Shown: positions 8,393 to 17,960 of the stretch, piece after piece
Numbering within the stretch: the stretch's first letter is position 1
How the letters are laid out: every line of letters begins with the position of its first letter
Assembly: GCF_001274725.1 (NCBI RefSeq)
Contig: NZ_LGUF01000007.1
Coordinates: 3,076,077 to 3,140,076 of the forward strand
DNA: 64,000 nucleotides
Source of the DNA: Sporosarcina globispora
Lineage (GTDB): Bacteria > Bacillota > Bacilli > Bacillales > Cytobacillaceae
Direction of reading: 5' to 3'
Notes under the pieces: model-generated
The model's input: only the letters and a program-made list of their open reading frames with translations
The model's database searches: none
What the model was told of the DNA's origin: nothing
Position numbers and translations under genes: made by a program

Positions 8393-10009
8393 TTGAAGAA
8401 AAAGAGATTTCCAGTGTTGTTGTCACTAGTCATGATGCTTGCTCTGGCTGCATGCTCCAATGCCGGCCAGACAGCAAAGGAAGGAACAAAGGATTCAGGT
8501 TCTGAGGGGGATGCAGCTGGCAAAGCAGGAGGAACCATCACAGTAACCTCTGTCCGTGAACCGGATACAGTCGATGTGCAGCGCACCACTTGGGTGGATG
8601 ATGCCAACACACATATTTACGAGCCTCTCGTCAAATTTGATGAAGATGGCAACATCATTCCCGCACTAGCGGAAAAGTACGAAATCTCAGAAGACGGAAA
8701 GGTCATTACCTTTACATTGAAGGAAGGGTCAAAATTCCATTCCGGGGCCAATGTAACGGCTGAAGGGGTAAAGAAATCCTTTGAGCGATTTATTGACTCG
8801 GCACCGACAAACTATATGGTTGGACCGTTGGAAGAAATCGTTGTAGTTGATGAAAGAACATTTGAGTTCCACTTCAGCGAGCCGTTTGCTCCATTTCTGA
8901 GCAATGCAACCACTGCCTACCTGGCACCGCTTGACCCGGCTGCGATTGAAGAGCATGGAGATGAATTCGGAAATCATGCTAGCTCCGCCGGTATTTTAAA
9001 TGTAAAGGAAATTAAGAGAGGATCCTCCATTACGTTAGAATCATTTGATGAGTATAAACTAGGGGCTCCATATTCACAAAACAAGGGAGCAGCAGGTTTT
9101 GACGAAGTGGTCTTCCGCTTTATCCCGGATGACGACACGAGAATACTCGAATTTAAACGTGGAAATTCTCAGGTCATGCTGTCAGTACCGCCAAATTATA
9201 TTAAGGAACTGGAAGCCGATCCGAACACGGAAATTGCGAAAACATTGGCCAATGGACATGTATACCTTGGGATGAATAATAAAAAGAAGGTATTCCAGGA
9301 CCTGCGGGTGAGACAGGCAATTGCACTGGCGATCGATCGTGAGCCAATAGTTGACTTTGCACTTGAAGGTGCGGCACAGCCGATCTTCGGGCCGCTGCCT
9401 CCGGCCATACCTGGATACAGCGAAGAGGTGGAGGGTGCTGCTGCCAAGATGTATGCCCATGACCTGGAAAAATCGAGAAGCCTGCTAAAGGAAGCCGGCT
9501 ATACCGGAACGAATGACGCTGGTATTGTTACAAAGGAGGGAAAGCCTCTTTCACTGGAGCTGTGGGTAACACAGGAGCCAACGATGCAGAGGATTGCCCA
9601 GGTGCTGCAAAACCAGCTGAAGGAAGTGGGTATTGAATTGAAAATCTCAGTTCAGGAAGATGCAACCATTCGTGCTCAAAGCCCGGAAGGCAAGCATGAG
9701 ATGCTGCTGTGGACATATGGCTGGTATGACGCCGACATTCTTCACTCCATGTTCGGAAGAGACCTATCTACTCGTGTCCATTACCAAAATGATGAGCTGA
9801 TTTCGATTCTTGAAAAAGCGCGCATTACTATGAACCAGGATGAAAGAATGGAACTGTATAAGCAAGCACAGATGATTTTAGTGGAAGAATCTCCATGGGT
9901 GCCATTATTTGTCCGTGAAAATGTAACAGCCTACCGAGACCTTGAAGGCTTTAAGATTCACCCTATTACAGGAACGATTATCTGGTCTGATGTGAAACTG
10001 AAGAAATAA
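8393..10009 (+). CDS. ABC transporter substrate-binding lipoprotein, peptide/nickel (SBP_bac_5) family
   Basis: A 538-residue extracellular binding lipoprotein. The TTG at 8393 gives a classic signal MKKKRFPVLLSLVMMLALAAC with lipobox LAAC; it sits 8 bases behind AAGGGAG, so the in-frame GTG at 8384 inside that site is rejected. The mature protein starts with a Ser/Gly/Lys linker and has the cluster 5 features: TWVDDANTHIYEPLV near the start, LKEGSKFHSG, the family motif LRVRQAIALAIDRE near 305, and a C-terminal QILVEESPWVPLF-like segment. It delivers di- or oligopeptides to the permeases downstream. An intrinsic terminator follows it, a usual way to make more binding protein than permease. 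Confidence 0.9.
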   Translation: MKKKRFPVLLSLVMMLALAACSNAGQTAKEGTKDSGSEGDAAGKAGGTITVTSVREPDTVDVQRTTWVDDANTHIYEPLVKFDEDGNIIPALAEKYEISEDGKVITFTLKEGSKFHSGANVTAEGVKKSFERFIDSAPTNYMVGPLEEIVVVDERTFEFHFSEPFAPFLSNATTAYLAPLDPAAIEEHGDEFGNHASSAGILNVKEIKRGSSITLESFDEYKLGAPYSQNKGAAGFDEVVFRFIPDDDTRILEFKRGNSQVMLSVPPNYIKELEADPNTEIAKTLANGHVYLGMNNKKKVFQDLRVRQAIALAIDREPIVDFALEGAAQPIFGPLPPAIPGYSEEVEGAAAKMYAHDLEKSRSLLKEAGYTGTNDAGIVTKEGKPLSLELWVTQEPTMQRIAQVLQNQLKEVGIELKISVQEDATIRAQSPEGKHEMLLWTYGWYDADILHSMFGRDLSTRVHYQNDELISILEKARITMNQDERMELYKQAQMILVEESPWVPLFVRENVTAYRDLEGFKIHPITGTIIWSDVKLKK

Positions 10010-10144
10010 TAATATTGGAACCAAGTGACAATGTTACGAAATAGTGAGTTTCACGAGAATGTGTCCAGGAACCGTAGAGTAAATATCCCGGTACAGCGTA
10101 AATGTTCCGGAACTGCAAGTAATAATTTCCATTCTGTTATTGCC

Positions 10145-10186
10145 AAGTTGGGGAAGGTGCATGTGCTTTCCCAACTTCCTTTTTTA
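10145..10186 (+). terminator. Intrinsic terminator/attenuator between binding protein and permeases
   Basis: AAGTTGGG (10145-10152) pairs with CCCAACTT (10170-10177), extended by four more pairs including one G-U, followed by a T-rich tract from 10180. It lies inside the operon, so it probably reduces rather than abolishes transcription into the permease genes. Confidence 0.7.
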
Positions 10187-10234
10187 TAATAACCGGGAAA
10201 ATAAGGAGACTCTTTTATAAAGGAGGTAAGAAGC

Positions 10235-11155
10235 TTGACCAGATACTTGCTGAAAAGATTTTTTACCATGCTTATAACCCTGCTGGGTGTTTCCATTCTT
10301 GTCTTTTTAATGATCCACTTAATACCTGGAGACCCTGTCTTAAATATATTAGGGGAGTTTGCCACTGAAGAGGCAATTAACAATTTAAAGGCTGAACTTG
10401 GATTGAACCAGCCGCTTTATATGCAGTATTTTTCGTTTATTGGGAATGCTCTGCAGGGAGATCTTGGCCAATCCTATATAACCAATCTCTATGTGGTAGA
10501 TGAAATCATGAACCGGTTCCCGATCACCTTCCAATTGGCGGTTTACAGCTTGATCATTGGAGCGGTTGTCGGAATCATTATGGGGACGATTGCTGCTGTA
10601 AAACAAAACACGATTTTTGATCAGCTGGCCATGATGGTTTCTCTAATTGGCATTTCAGCGCCGGGCTTCTGGATTGCTCTGTTCTTAATTTTTGTGTTCG
10701 CCTATCAGTTGCCAATTTTCCCGATTTCCGGATATGACGGGTTCTATTCTCTCATCCTTCCTTCGATCACTCTTGGACTTGCCACATCAGGGAATATTGC
10801 CCGGATGACACGCTCGAGCATGCTTGAAGTCATCAAGCAGGACTACATGCGGACTGCCGAAGCAAAAGGTGTCAATGTGTTCCGTCTGATTTTCGGCCAT
10901 GGACTGCAAAATGCCCTCATCCCGGTTATTACGCTCATTGGTTTGCAGTTTGGACACCTGCTTGCGGGAGCGGTTGTGACCGAAACGGTGTTTGCGCTGC
11001 CTGGCATCGGAAGCCTTGCAATCGAAGCAATCGCCACCCGGGACATGCCGACCATTCAGGGCCTTGTTATGTTTATGGCATTTATCTTTATTGTTGTCAA
11101 CCTGTTGGTTGATATCATTTATAGCGCTGTGGATCCTCGCATCAAATATGAATAG
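10235..11155 (+). CDS. Dipeptide/oligopeptide ABC transporter permease, DppB type
   Basis: A 306-residue inner-membrane permease with six predicted spans. The N-terminal MTRYLLKRFFTMLITLLGVSILVFLMIHLIPGDP-type opening is the DppB/OppB signature (first span about residues 9-31). The EAA loop that contacts the ATPase is visible near 200-220 (RTAEAKGVNVFRLIFGHGL). The TTG start lies 9 bases behind AGGAGG. It pairs with the DppC-type permease encoded 15 bases downstream. The substrate class is peptide or nickel chelate from sequence alone; the neighbours favour peptides. Confidence 0.9.
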   Translation: MTRYLLKRFFTMLITLLGVSILVFLMIHLIPGDPVLNILGEFATEEAINNLKAELGLNQPLYMQYFSFIGNALQGDLGQSYITNLYVVDEIMNRFPITFQLAVYSLIIGAVVGIIMGTIAAVKQNTIFDQLAMMVSLIGISAPGFWIALFLIFVFAYQLPIFPISGYDGFYSLILPSITLGLATSGNIARMTRSSMLEVIKQDYMRTAEAKGVNVFRLIFGHGLQNALIPVITLIGLQFGHLLAGAVVTETVFALPGIGSLAIEAIATRDMPTIQGLVMFMAFIFIVVNLLVDIIYSAVDPRIKYE

Positions 11156-11170
11156 AAAAGAGGCGAGAAA

Positions 11171-12073
11171 ATGAGCCAGGTTGTAACAGAGTCGAAAACA
11201 GAAGGGCTAGTCGGGAACATGCCGGAAGCAGCAAAGCCGAAATCTTACTGGTCCCTAGTATGGAGGCGGCTGAAGCGAAATAAAGGTGCTATTATCGGAG
11301 CTGCCATCCTCCTTTTTTTCATTATCGCATCCGTAGGTGCGCCAATTCTTTCTCCATATCCCATGGAAGAGATGAAAATGGAAAACCGCTTTATCGCACC
11401 GTCAGCTGATCATTGGCTCGGAACAGACGAATTTGGGCGCGATATTTTATCGAGAATGATGTATGGCGGTCGTGTATCGCTTATGATGGGGCTCGTTGCC
11501 GTATCGATTGCCGGCATAGTGGGAGTGTTCCTTGGAGTCATTTCAGGGTATTACCGAAAGCTGGATATTTATATTATGCAATGCATGGATATTCTGCTGG
11601 CTTTCCCTTCATTGCTGCTGGCCATTGCCATCATCGCCGTGCTTGGGGTGGGCCTTACCAATGCAATGATTGCCGTTGCTATTTCCGTCATCCCGTCATA
11701 TGTAAGGGTTGTTCGGGGAACGGTCTTATCTCTTAGGGAAAAAGAATATATTGAAGCGGTTAAAGCGTTGGGTGTCAGTGATTTCAAAATCATATTAAAG
11801 CATATTCTGCCAAATGTCTTGTCACCGGTTATTGTTTTATCGACTCTGCAGTTTGGTACCAGTATTCTCGCAGCGGCGTCATTGAGCTTTCTTGGCCTGG
11901 GTGCACAGCCACCCGCACCGGAATGGGGAGCCATGGCCTATGTCGGAAAATCATTTCTGTTGAATGCCTGGTGGATGTCCCTTTTTCCGGGCCTTGCCAT
12001 CATGCTTGTTGTATTAGGCTTTAATATGCTGGGAGATGGACTGAGGGACGCGCTTGATCCGCGTTTAAAATAA
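11171..12073 (+). CDS. Dipeptide/oligopeptide ABC transporter permease, DppC type
   Basis: A 300-residue permease. A cytoplasmic N-terminus of about 38 residues is followed by the span GAIIGAAILLFFIIASVGAP, then the conserved external segment with DHWLGTDEFGRDILSR near 77-92 that defines DppC/OppC proteins. Five further spans follow. The EAA loop is near 195-215 (IEAVKALGVSDFKIILKH). The C-terminus GDGLRDALDPRLK is the family ending. The ATG is preceded by GAGGCGAG. It forms the translocation pore with the DppB-type protein and is co-transcribed with both ATPases. Confidence 0.92.
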   Translation: MSQVVTESKTEGLVGNMPEAAKPKSYWSLVWRRLKRNKGAIIGAAILLFFIIASVGAPILSPYPMEEMKMENRFIAPSADHWLGTDEFGRDILSRMMYGGRVSLMMGLVAVSIAGIVGVFLGVISGYYRKLDIYIMQCMDILLAFPSLLLAIAIIAVLGVGLTNAMIAVAISVIPSYVRVVRGTVLSLREKEYIEAVKALGVSDFKIILKHILPNVLSPVIVLSTLQFGTSILAAASLSFLGLGAQPPAPEWGAMAYVGKSFLLNAWWMSLFPGLAIMLVVLGFNMLGDGLRDALDPRLK

Positions 12074-12099
12074 TAATTCCAATTAAGAGGGGGAAGTCG

Positions 12100-13122
12100 A
12101 TGGCATCTCTGCAGGAAAAAACGATCGGAAAGCAGGATAGTGATGTAAGTGAGAACCTTTTATCGGTAAAGGGGCTCAATGTGAAATTTAAAAGCGACAA
12201 TACAAAAGTAACAGCTGTCAACAATGTAAGCTTTCAATTAAAGGAGGGTGAAACAGTTGCCCTTGTGGGGGAATCTGGAAGCGGCAAAAGTGTCACCTCC
12301 CTTTCTATTATGGGACTGATTCCAAAGCATGCAGGCTTTGTGGATGGAAGCATTCAATTGCTTGGACAGCAGCTGAATGGCTTGCCTGCAAAACAGATGC
12401 GCACCATCCGGGGGCGGGAGATTTCTATGATCTTCCAGGAGCCTATGACATCGTTAAATCCTGTCCATAAAATCGGAGATCAAATTGGTAAGGTAATCCG
12501 CCTTCATGAAAACATCAAAAAAGAGGAAATAACAAAGCGGACCATTGAAATGCTTGTAAAAGTCGGAATCCCAAGGCCGGATAAAATCATTAAGGAATAC
12601 CCCCACCAACTGTCCGGCGGGATGAGGCAGCGGGTGATGATTGCCATGGCGATGGCCTGTAATCCGAAGCTGCTTATTGCCGATGAACCAACTACCGCTC
12701 TGGACGTTACAATCCAGGCGCAAATTCTTGATTTAATGAATGATTTGAAAAAGCAATACAGCACAACGATACTGCTGATTACGCATGACCTCGGTGTAGT
12801 AGCCGAGATTGCCGATAGGGTGATGGTAATGTACTATGGGCAAATTGTGGAGGAAGCTGACGTTTACACCTTGTTTAAGTCACCGAAGCATCCTTACACG
12901 GCCGGTCTCATCAACTCGATTCCAAACCTGGAGGAAATGAAGAGCCGCCTTGATCCGATTACAGGAAATGTTCCTAATATGGGCGAAATTACAGTGGGTT
13001 GCCCATTCAGGACCCGATGCAATCATGCTAAGGATATTTGCTCAGTGAAGAACCCGCCGCTCTTCAAGCTGGAAAACCAGACCGTCCGCTGCTGGCTGCA
13101 TGAGAACAAGGAGGTAGGATAG
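12100..13122 (+). CDS. Peptide ABC transporter ATP-binding protein, DppD type
   Basis: A 340-residue ATPase. Walker A GESGSGKS is near residue 58, the Q-loop [11 protein letters not shown] near 112, the signature LSGGMRQR near 170, Walker [10 protein letters not shown] near 190 and the H-loop ITHDLG near 227. The C-terminal oligopeptide-transporter domain contains CPFRTRC near 305 and several cysteines, as in DppD/OppD proteins that may carry an iron-sulfur centre. The start at 12100 has GAGGGGG upstream. The stop abuts the next ATPase with no gap (13122/13123). Confidence 0.92.
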   Translation: MASLQEKTIGKQDSDVSENLLSVKGLNVKFKSDNTKVTAVNNVSFQLKEGETVALVGESGSGKSVTSLSIMGLIPKHAGFVDGSIQLLGQQLNGLPAKQMRTIRGREISMIFQEPMTSLNPVHKIGDQIGKVIRLHENIKKEEITKRTIEMLVKVGIPRPDKIIKEYPHQLSGGMRQRVMIAMAMACNPKLLIADEPTTALDVTIQAQILDLMNDLKKQYSTTILLITHDLGVVAEIADRVMVMYYGQIVEEADVYTLFKSPKHPYTAGLINSIPNLEEMKSRLDPITGNVPNMGEITVGCPFRTRCNHAKDICSVKNPPLFKLENQTVRCWLHENKEVG

Positions 13123-14115
13123 ATGAAAAACGCATTGCTGGAGGTAGCGGATTTAAAAACATATTTTCCTGTGAAAGGCGGCTTATTAAAGAATACAAAG
13201 GAGTATTTGAAAGCCGTTGACGGAATTTCATTTACACTGGAGGAGGGGGACACACTTGGACTGGTAGGGGAGAGCGGCTGCGGAAAATCCACAACAGGAA
13301 GAAGTATTCTTAGATTGATTGAGCCGACAGAAGGATCGGTCAAGTATAGAGGGGCAGAAGTGACCTCAATGGGAAAGAAGGAATTGCGGAAGCTAAGGAA
13401 GGAAATGCAAATCGTGTTTCAAGATCCATACGCATCCCTTAATCCAAGGAAGCAGGTTGGATCGATTATCGAAGAAGCTCTTTCTACCCACGGAATTGGC
13501 AGGGACTCCAATGAGCGTAAAGGGATGGTGTTGGATCTTCTTGAAAAAGTGGGCTTAAACGCAACTGCATATGAACGCTACCCTCATGAGTTCAGCGGCG
13601 GGCAGCGCCAGCGGATCGGGATTGCGCGGGCCATTGCGGTGAACCCTTCCCTGATTATCGCTGATGAACCAGTTTCGGCTCTTGATGTATCGATTCAGGC
13701 ACAAATCCTGAATCTGTTTCAGGATCTGCAGGACTCTATGGGGCTGACCTATATTTTCATCGCGCATGACTTGAGTGTAGTGAAGCATATCAGTGATAAA
13801 ATCGGAGTCATGTATTTAGGAAGAATGGTAGAGCTGGCTTCAAAGGATGACTTATTCGCCAGGCCATCTCATCCCTATACGCAAGCGTTAATGTCGGCGG
13901 TCCCGGTCCCGGATCCAACTATTAAAAAGGAACGAATTATTCTAACTGGCGATGTGCCGAATCCATCCAATCCGCCAACAGGATGCACCTTTCATCCGCG
14001 CTGTCGATCCTGCATGGAAATCTGTGCCGAAATTGCACCGAAACCTGTAGAAATAAGCCCTGGACATGTGGTATCCTGTCATCTGTATGATCCTGAATAT
14101 AACTGCGCTACATAG
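13123..14115 (+). CDS. Peptide ABC transporter ATP-binding protein, DppF type
   Basis: A 330-residue ATPase that forms the heterodimeric motor with the DppD-type protein. Walker A GESGCGKST lies near residue 47, FQDPYASLNPR near 100, signature FSGGQRQR near 157, Walker B LIIADEPVSALD near 177 and IAHDLSVV near 212. The oligopeptide C-terminal domain has TGCTFHPRCRSCMEIC near 285-300, four cysteines typical of the family. The insertion FPVKGGLLKNTKEYLKAV at residues 15-32 is the DppF hallmark. It ends the importer gene set; the regulator gene follows within 30 bases. Confidence 0.92.
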   Translation: MKNALLEVADLKTYFPVKGGLLKNTKEYLKAVDGISFTLEEGDTLGLVGESGCGKSTTGRSILRLIEPTEGSVKYRGAEVTSMGKKELRKLRKEMQIVFQDPYASLNPRKQVGSIIEEALSTHGIGRDSNERKGMVLDLLEKVGLNATAYERYPHEFSGGQRQRIGIARAIAVNPSLIIADEPVSALDVSIQAQILNLFQDLQDSMGLTYIFIAHDLSVVKHISDKIGVMYLGRMVELASKDDLFARPSHPYTQALMSAVPVPDPTIKKERIILTGDVPNPSNPPTGCTFHPRCRSCMEICAEIAPKPVEISPGHVVSCHLYDPEYNCAT

Positions 14116-14142
14116 GATTCATAAAGGATGGGAGAGAATTCT

Positions 14143-15000
14143 TTGAAAAAAATTAGCCAGCAAATCAAGCAGCAATACAATGAACTTTCACAAAGATTAA
14201 AAACAGTCGCGAATTATATAATTGAAAATCCTAAAATGATTGCCCTGTATCCTGCCAAGGAAATTGGAAAGCTGACGGAAACGAGCGAAACAACGGTCAT
14301 CCGCTGCAGTACTGCGTTAGGCTATTCAGGCTATGCCGCCCTGCAGGAGGATATTCGTAAAGCACTGCTTCTGCCAGAAGCCGATGATCCGCTGCAGGCC
14401 CTGAAAAAAGGCATCAAAACCGAAAACAATCTGATCACTGAGGTCATGGAGCAGGACATCGATTTTATTAAACAAACCTTTGCGAATCTGGACGAAGCCC
14501 TCTTTCAGGAAGCTGTCAGCAGCATTCTTAAGGCAAAGAAAATCGTCGTTGTCGGGCTCAGAACCTCATACGCACCGGCAAACTGGCTGGCGTACAGCCT
14601 GAACATCGTGAAGGGTGAAACAATTCTGTTCAAAGGCGATATAGATGATGCCAACTACTTGTTAACCGAGATTAACGAAGATTGGCTGATTGTGGCACTA
14701 TCCTTTCAGCGATATGTCAAGCAGACGATTTCATTTGTAAAAGCCGGAAAAGAAAAGGGAGCAAAGGTTCTCACCTTCACAGATAACGAACTATCACCGG
14801 TTGGAGTACTTGCGGATATCACCATCCGTGCGATCACTCCAAATCCAGCAAGCTTAAAGGGCATGCCGACCCTGTTTTCCATTTTGAATGCGTTGATATC
14901 CGGCATTATGGTCACAGACAAACAAAACATTGAAGCACGGGTGGACCATTACAATGAAACTAGTGAGCATTATTATTCCTTTTATAGAAAAGAAGAATAG
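14143..15000 (+). CDS. MurR/RpiR family transcriptional regulator
   Basis: A 285-residue regulator. Residues 1-75 form the RpiR helix-turn-helix domain (IGKLTETSETTVIRCSTALGY in the recognition region). Residues 110-245 form a SIS sugar-isomerase fold (KKIVVVGLRTSYAPANWLAYSL, then IVALSFQRYVKQTISFVKAGKEKGAKVLTFTD). SIS domains bind phosphosugars or similar acids and gate DNA binding. It lies in the importer operon, so it is likely the local regulator and candidate reader of the paired AAACTTC-N16-GAAGTT elements. The ATG at 14128 touches its only purine-rich site; the TTG at 14143, behind GGGAGAG, matches family N-termini better. Repressor versus activator is not decided by sequence. Confidence 0.85.
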   Translation: MKKISQQIKQQYNELSQRLKTVANYIIENPKMIALYPAKEIGKLTETSETTVIRCSTALGYSGYAALQEDIRKALLLPEADDPLQALKKGIKTENNLITEVMEQDIDFIKQTFANLDEALFQEAVSSILKAKKIVVVGLRTSYAPANWLAYSLNIVKGETILFKGDIDDANYLLTEINEDWLIVALSFQRYVKQTISFVKAGKEKGAKVLTFTDNELSPVGVLADITIRAITPNPASLKGMPTLFSILNALISGIMVTDKQNIEARVDHYNETSEHYYSFYRKEE

Positions 15001-15063
15001 ATTCTTAGGAAATCCATTCAAAAGCTGAATGTGTTCCCTTTTATAAAAAAGGAGGAAGTTACA

Positions 15064-16482
15064 ATGAAAAAGCTGGTGAACATGAATGCATTTGAAGAAT
15101 ATGCTGACGGATTAATAGAAAAATATAAAATACCGGGAACCGCGATTGGCTTCGCCCATAACGGCAGAACGATTTATGAAAAAGGTTTTGGTTACCGCAA
15201 TATCGAAAAGAAGCTTCCGGTTACAATGGATACCGTTTTTGGAATTGCTTCAGTAACCAAATCCTTTACCTGCATGGCGATTATGCAACTGCAGGAGCAG
15301 GGAAGGCTTTCGGTTCATGATCCTGTTATGAAGTACCTTCCTGAATTTTCCACACCTGCAGACGCTACAGAAAAAATGACGATTCATCACTTCATGACGC
15401 ACACAGCTGGTCTGCCGCCGCTTCCATCACTCATTTACGCCAAAAAAAGAAGTCTGGACCGTGATCCTTCAGCTAAGGACTATCCGGGACTAAAAATCGA
15501 ACAGGATGACACAAGAGGTCCGATTGATACATATGAACAGCTGATGGAGTTTATTGCAGGACTTGAATTTGAACTGCTTGGCGAGCCTGGGACACAGTTC
15601 AGCTACTCAAACGATTCATATGCACTGCTCGGAACAATCGTCCAGCGTGTAAGTGGAATTTCATTTGAACAGTTTGTGAAGGAGAATATACTGGAGCCAT
15701 GCGGAATGGAGCACACTTGCTTTGAAATTGAAGAGCTTGGAGACTATGAAAATATCACAAGCTTATACGCAGCCAGAGAATCAGACCACGGAATTGAGGT
15801 ATACGAAGCACCAGTATGGTGGGAGTCTCCATCCATGAGAGGGGCCGGCGCCCTTAAATCCACGGTGAATGACATGCTGAAATACGCGGAAATCATCCGG
15901 AACAAAGGAAAAGTCGGCGAAAAACAGATCCTGACAGAAGAAAGTGTTCACCAAATGATTACGCCTTATATTGAATGCTCTCCGGGACGGTTTTATGGAT
16001 ATGGCTTCATGATTACGCCAGAATACCATGGCGCTACTCTTGTCGAGCATGGAGGAAATCTCAAAGCAATCGCCTCCCAACTATGCATCATTCCTGAGAA
16101 GGGATTTACAGGGATGATCCTGACCAACCTGGCAGGAGTACCTGCAGTAACCATTATGAGCGGAGCACTGAATGATCTCGAAGACCGCCCTGTTGAGGCT
16201 ACGCCATTTTCTGCAGAAAAACAGGTGCTTACAATGGAGAAGCTGAAGGAATATGAAGGAACCTACAAATCAAATGAAGGTATGAGCCTTACTATTACGG
16301 TTAAGGAGGGGGAACTCGATTTCATGTCTCAGGGATCCTCTTTTCCAATCAATTGTGTCGGAGAGGACCTGTTCCTTGCGATTGTAAATGACCAAAAAGA
16401 GCTTATCCGATTTGTGAGGGATGAAAGTGGCAGCATTGAGAGGATTGCCTATCATATGAGACAGTTTCCGAAGGTTAAATAA
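15064..16482 (+). CDS. Beta-lactamase-fold serine hydrolase (S12, D-aminopeptidase/esterase-like)
   Basis: A 472-residue protein of the class C beta-lactamase/penicillin-binding family. Catalytic motifs are SVTK (S63, K66), YSN (Y181, N183) and HGG (H329), followed by a C-terminal beta-barrel-like region. No signal peptide is visible, so it should be cytosolic, which argues against a cell-wall or resistance role. It is strikingly similar along its whole length to the C-terminal half of the fusion protein at 4454, including THxAGLPPL and APVWW segments, so the two derive from one duplication. AAGGAGGAA precedes the ATG at 15064; the longer frame from 15031 lacks a site. A D-aminopeptidase or D-amino acid amidase/esterase role is inferred from the cluster. 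Confidence 0.85.
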   Translation: MKKLVNMNAFEEYADGLIEKYKIPGTAIGFAHNGRTIYEKGFGYRNIEKKLPVTMDTVFGIASVTKSFTCMAIMQLQEQGRLSVHDPVMKYLPEFSTPADATEKMTIHHFMTHTAGLPPLPSLIYAKKRSLDRDPSAKDYPGLKIEQDDTRGPIDTYEQLMEFIAGLEFELLGEPGTQFSYSNDSYALLGTIVQRVSGISFEQFVKENILEPCGMEHTCFEIEELGDYENITSLYAARESDHGIEVYEAPVWWESPSMRGAGALKSTVNDMLKYAEIIRNKGKVGEKQILTEESVHQMITPYIECSPGRFYGYGFMITPEYHGATLVEHGGNLKAIASQLCIIPEKGFTGMILTNLAGVPAVTIMSGALNDLEDRPVEATPFSAEKQVLTMEKLKEYEGTYKSNEGMSLTITVKEGELDFMSQGSSFPINCVGEDLFLAIVNDQKELIRFVRDESGSIERIAYHMRQFPKVK

Positions 16483-16565
16483 CGGACATTAATTAATATC
16501 ATGAAGATTAGTTCATGAAAGGATCTTAGCTAAAGGTAACGGATAGTCCTTGATCCATTGAAAGA

Positions 16566-16607
16566 GGATTACTTTGTCATAAACTCTCGACAAAGTAACC
16601 CTTTTTT
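16566..16607 (+). terminator. Rho-independent terminator of the importer operon
   Basis: TTACTTTGTC (16569-16578) pairs with GACAAAGTAA (16589-16598), extended by GG/CC across a bulged A, and is followed by six T (16602-16607). It ends the plus-strand island and lies between convergent genes. Confidence 0.85.
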
Positions 16608-16657
16608 GTTTGACTTGAATGTAATGAAAGTTGAATGTTATGGTCTTTGTAATGCTC

Positions 16658-17890
16658 CTATTGTGCCAGTACTTCAGTTTCATCGGTTTGAACAGATATT
16701 TCACTCTTTTTAATTGATATTGCTGCAATAATAGAGATGAGACAACAAACGATTAAGAACCAGAAGGCGGCATTGTATGAACCTGTGAAACTGATCATAA
16801 ATCCCATTACCAACGGCGAGACGAAACCTGCAGCCTGGGCACCCATATTAATTATACCCATTGCAGAACCGATCGATTTCTTTGGCATCAATTTATGTGG
16901 TAAAGCAAAGGCCACTGTAAAGGCAAAACTTTTAAAAACCATACATATATTTAAATATAACATTGCTAGAGGTATAGAGGTTGTTGTAAACATTAAATAG
17001 AGAAAGATTCCCGAAATAAGCATACCGAAGGCAGCATAGTACTTTTCACGGTTTACAAAATAACGATCTAATAGCCATCCGCTGAAGACCATTGCGATTC
17101 CTGTAGAAATTCCAGGAAGAGCTGCGAAAAATCCCATAGACATAATATCCATTCCCCGTGCTTCCATTAAATAGGATGGAATCCAAGAGGCAAGGCCCCA
17201 GTTTACGATACCTGCTGCAAACCACATAACAGTGATTTTCCATAATTCCGTGTTCGCTAACAGTTCTTTAAGCGGTACACTATTCTTTTTGGCAAAGCTA
17301 GAAGAATCCAGTTGATTTTGAGGCTTAAAATAAACCCAGAATGCTATGGTAAGCAGGACACCTAATAAACCGATAACAACAAACATATTTCTCCAGCCTA
17401 ACCATAGAATCATTGGTGCAGCTATCAAGGGAGCAAGGGCCATCCCAAAATAATTGGAAGACATAAGAAAGGCAGATGCCCTTGGTCTCTCCTTAAGAGG
17501 ATAATAATCTGCGATACCTTTTTGAGATGCTGCAGGATAGCCCCCTTGGCCGATTCCGAATAAAAATCGAATAACGATTAATGAGGTGAGGGACCAGGCC
17601 AGTCCTGTAAACACTGTAAATACAGACCAAATAATGATGGACCAAATTAATACTTTTCTTGAGCCTAACTTGTCTGTGAGCCATCCTCCAGGAATTTGCA
17701 TAATGGCATAGGAGATAAAAAAACTGCTAAGAATTGCTCCAACAGCTGCAGGGTCTAATTGGAAATCCTCTTTGATGTATACTACAGCTACACTCATAAC
17801 CATCCGATCTAAATAATCAACCAGATATCCAATGAACAACAGCCATAGGATAAAATGTTTATTTTGAGATCTTCCAGCAAAACGCCCCAT
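16658..17890 (-). CDS. MFS transporter, anion:cation symporter (ACS) family
   Basis: A 410-residue permease with about 12 predicted spans. The N-terminus HFILWLLFIGYLVDYLDRM and the loop GGWLTDKLGSRKVL between spans 2 and 3 carry the MFS signature; DYLDR and the overall layout resemble the ACS family, which takes up organic anions such as hexuronates, tartrate or 4-hydroxyphenylacetate. It follows the N-acyl-D-amino-acid deacylase by 70 bases on the same strand, so an acylated amino acid or similar carboxylate is the likely substrate. AGGAGGAATACG lies upstream of the ATG at 17888-17890. Confidence 0.85.
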   Translation of the reverse strand: MGRFAGRSQNKHFILWLLFIGYLVDYLDRMVMSVAVVYIKEDFQLDPAAVGAILSSFFISYAIMQIPGGWLTDKLGSRKVLIWSIIIWSVFTVFTGLAWSLTSLIVIRFLFGIGQGGYPAASQKGIADYYPLKERPRASAFLMSSNYFGMALAPLIAAPMILWLGWRNMFVVIGLLGVLLTIAFWVYFKPQNQLDSSSFAKKNSVPLKELLANTELWKITVMWFAAGIVNWGLASWIPSYLMEARGMDIMSMGFFAALPGISTGIAMVFSGWLLDRYFVNREKYYAAFGMLISGIFLYLMFTTTSIPLAMLYLNICMVFKSFAFTVAFALPHKLMPKKSIGSAMGIINMGAQAAGFVSPLVMGFMISFTGSYNAAFWFLIVCCLISIIAAISIKKSEISVQTDETEVLAQ

Positions 17891-17960
17891 CGTATTCCTC
17901 CTCTATAAATCTACCTCTAATTTGATATTTTTAGGTAATCATCTTTAAAACATCTTAGAT

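Noticed and set aside
4454-16482. The two S12-type proteins as beta-lactamases for antibiotic resistance.
   Set aside because: Neither has a signal peptide, both carry HGG in place of the usual KTG, and both sit in a catabolic operon.
16513-16728. A 71-codon minus-strand frame beyond the MFS gene.
   Set aside because: It overlaps the MFS 3' end in another frame and runs through the terminator at 16566-16607, with low-complexity basic composition.
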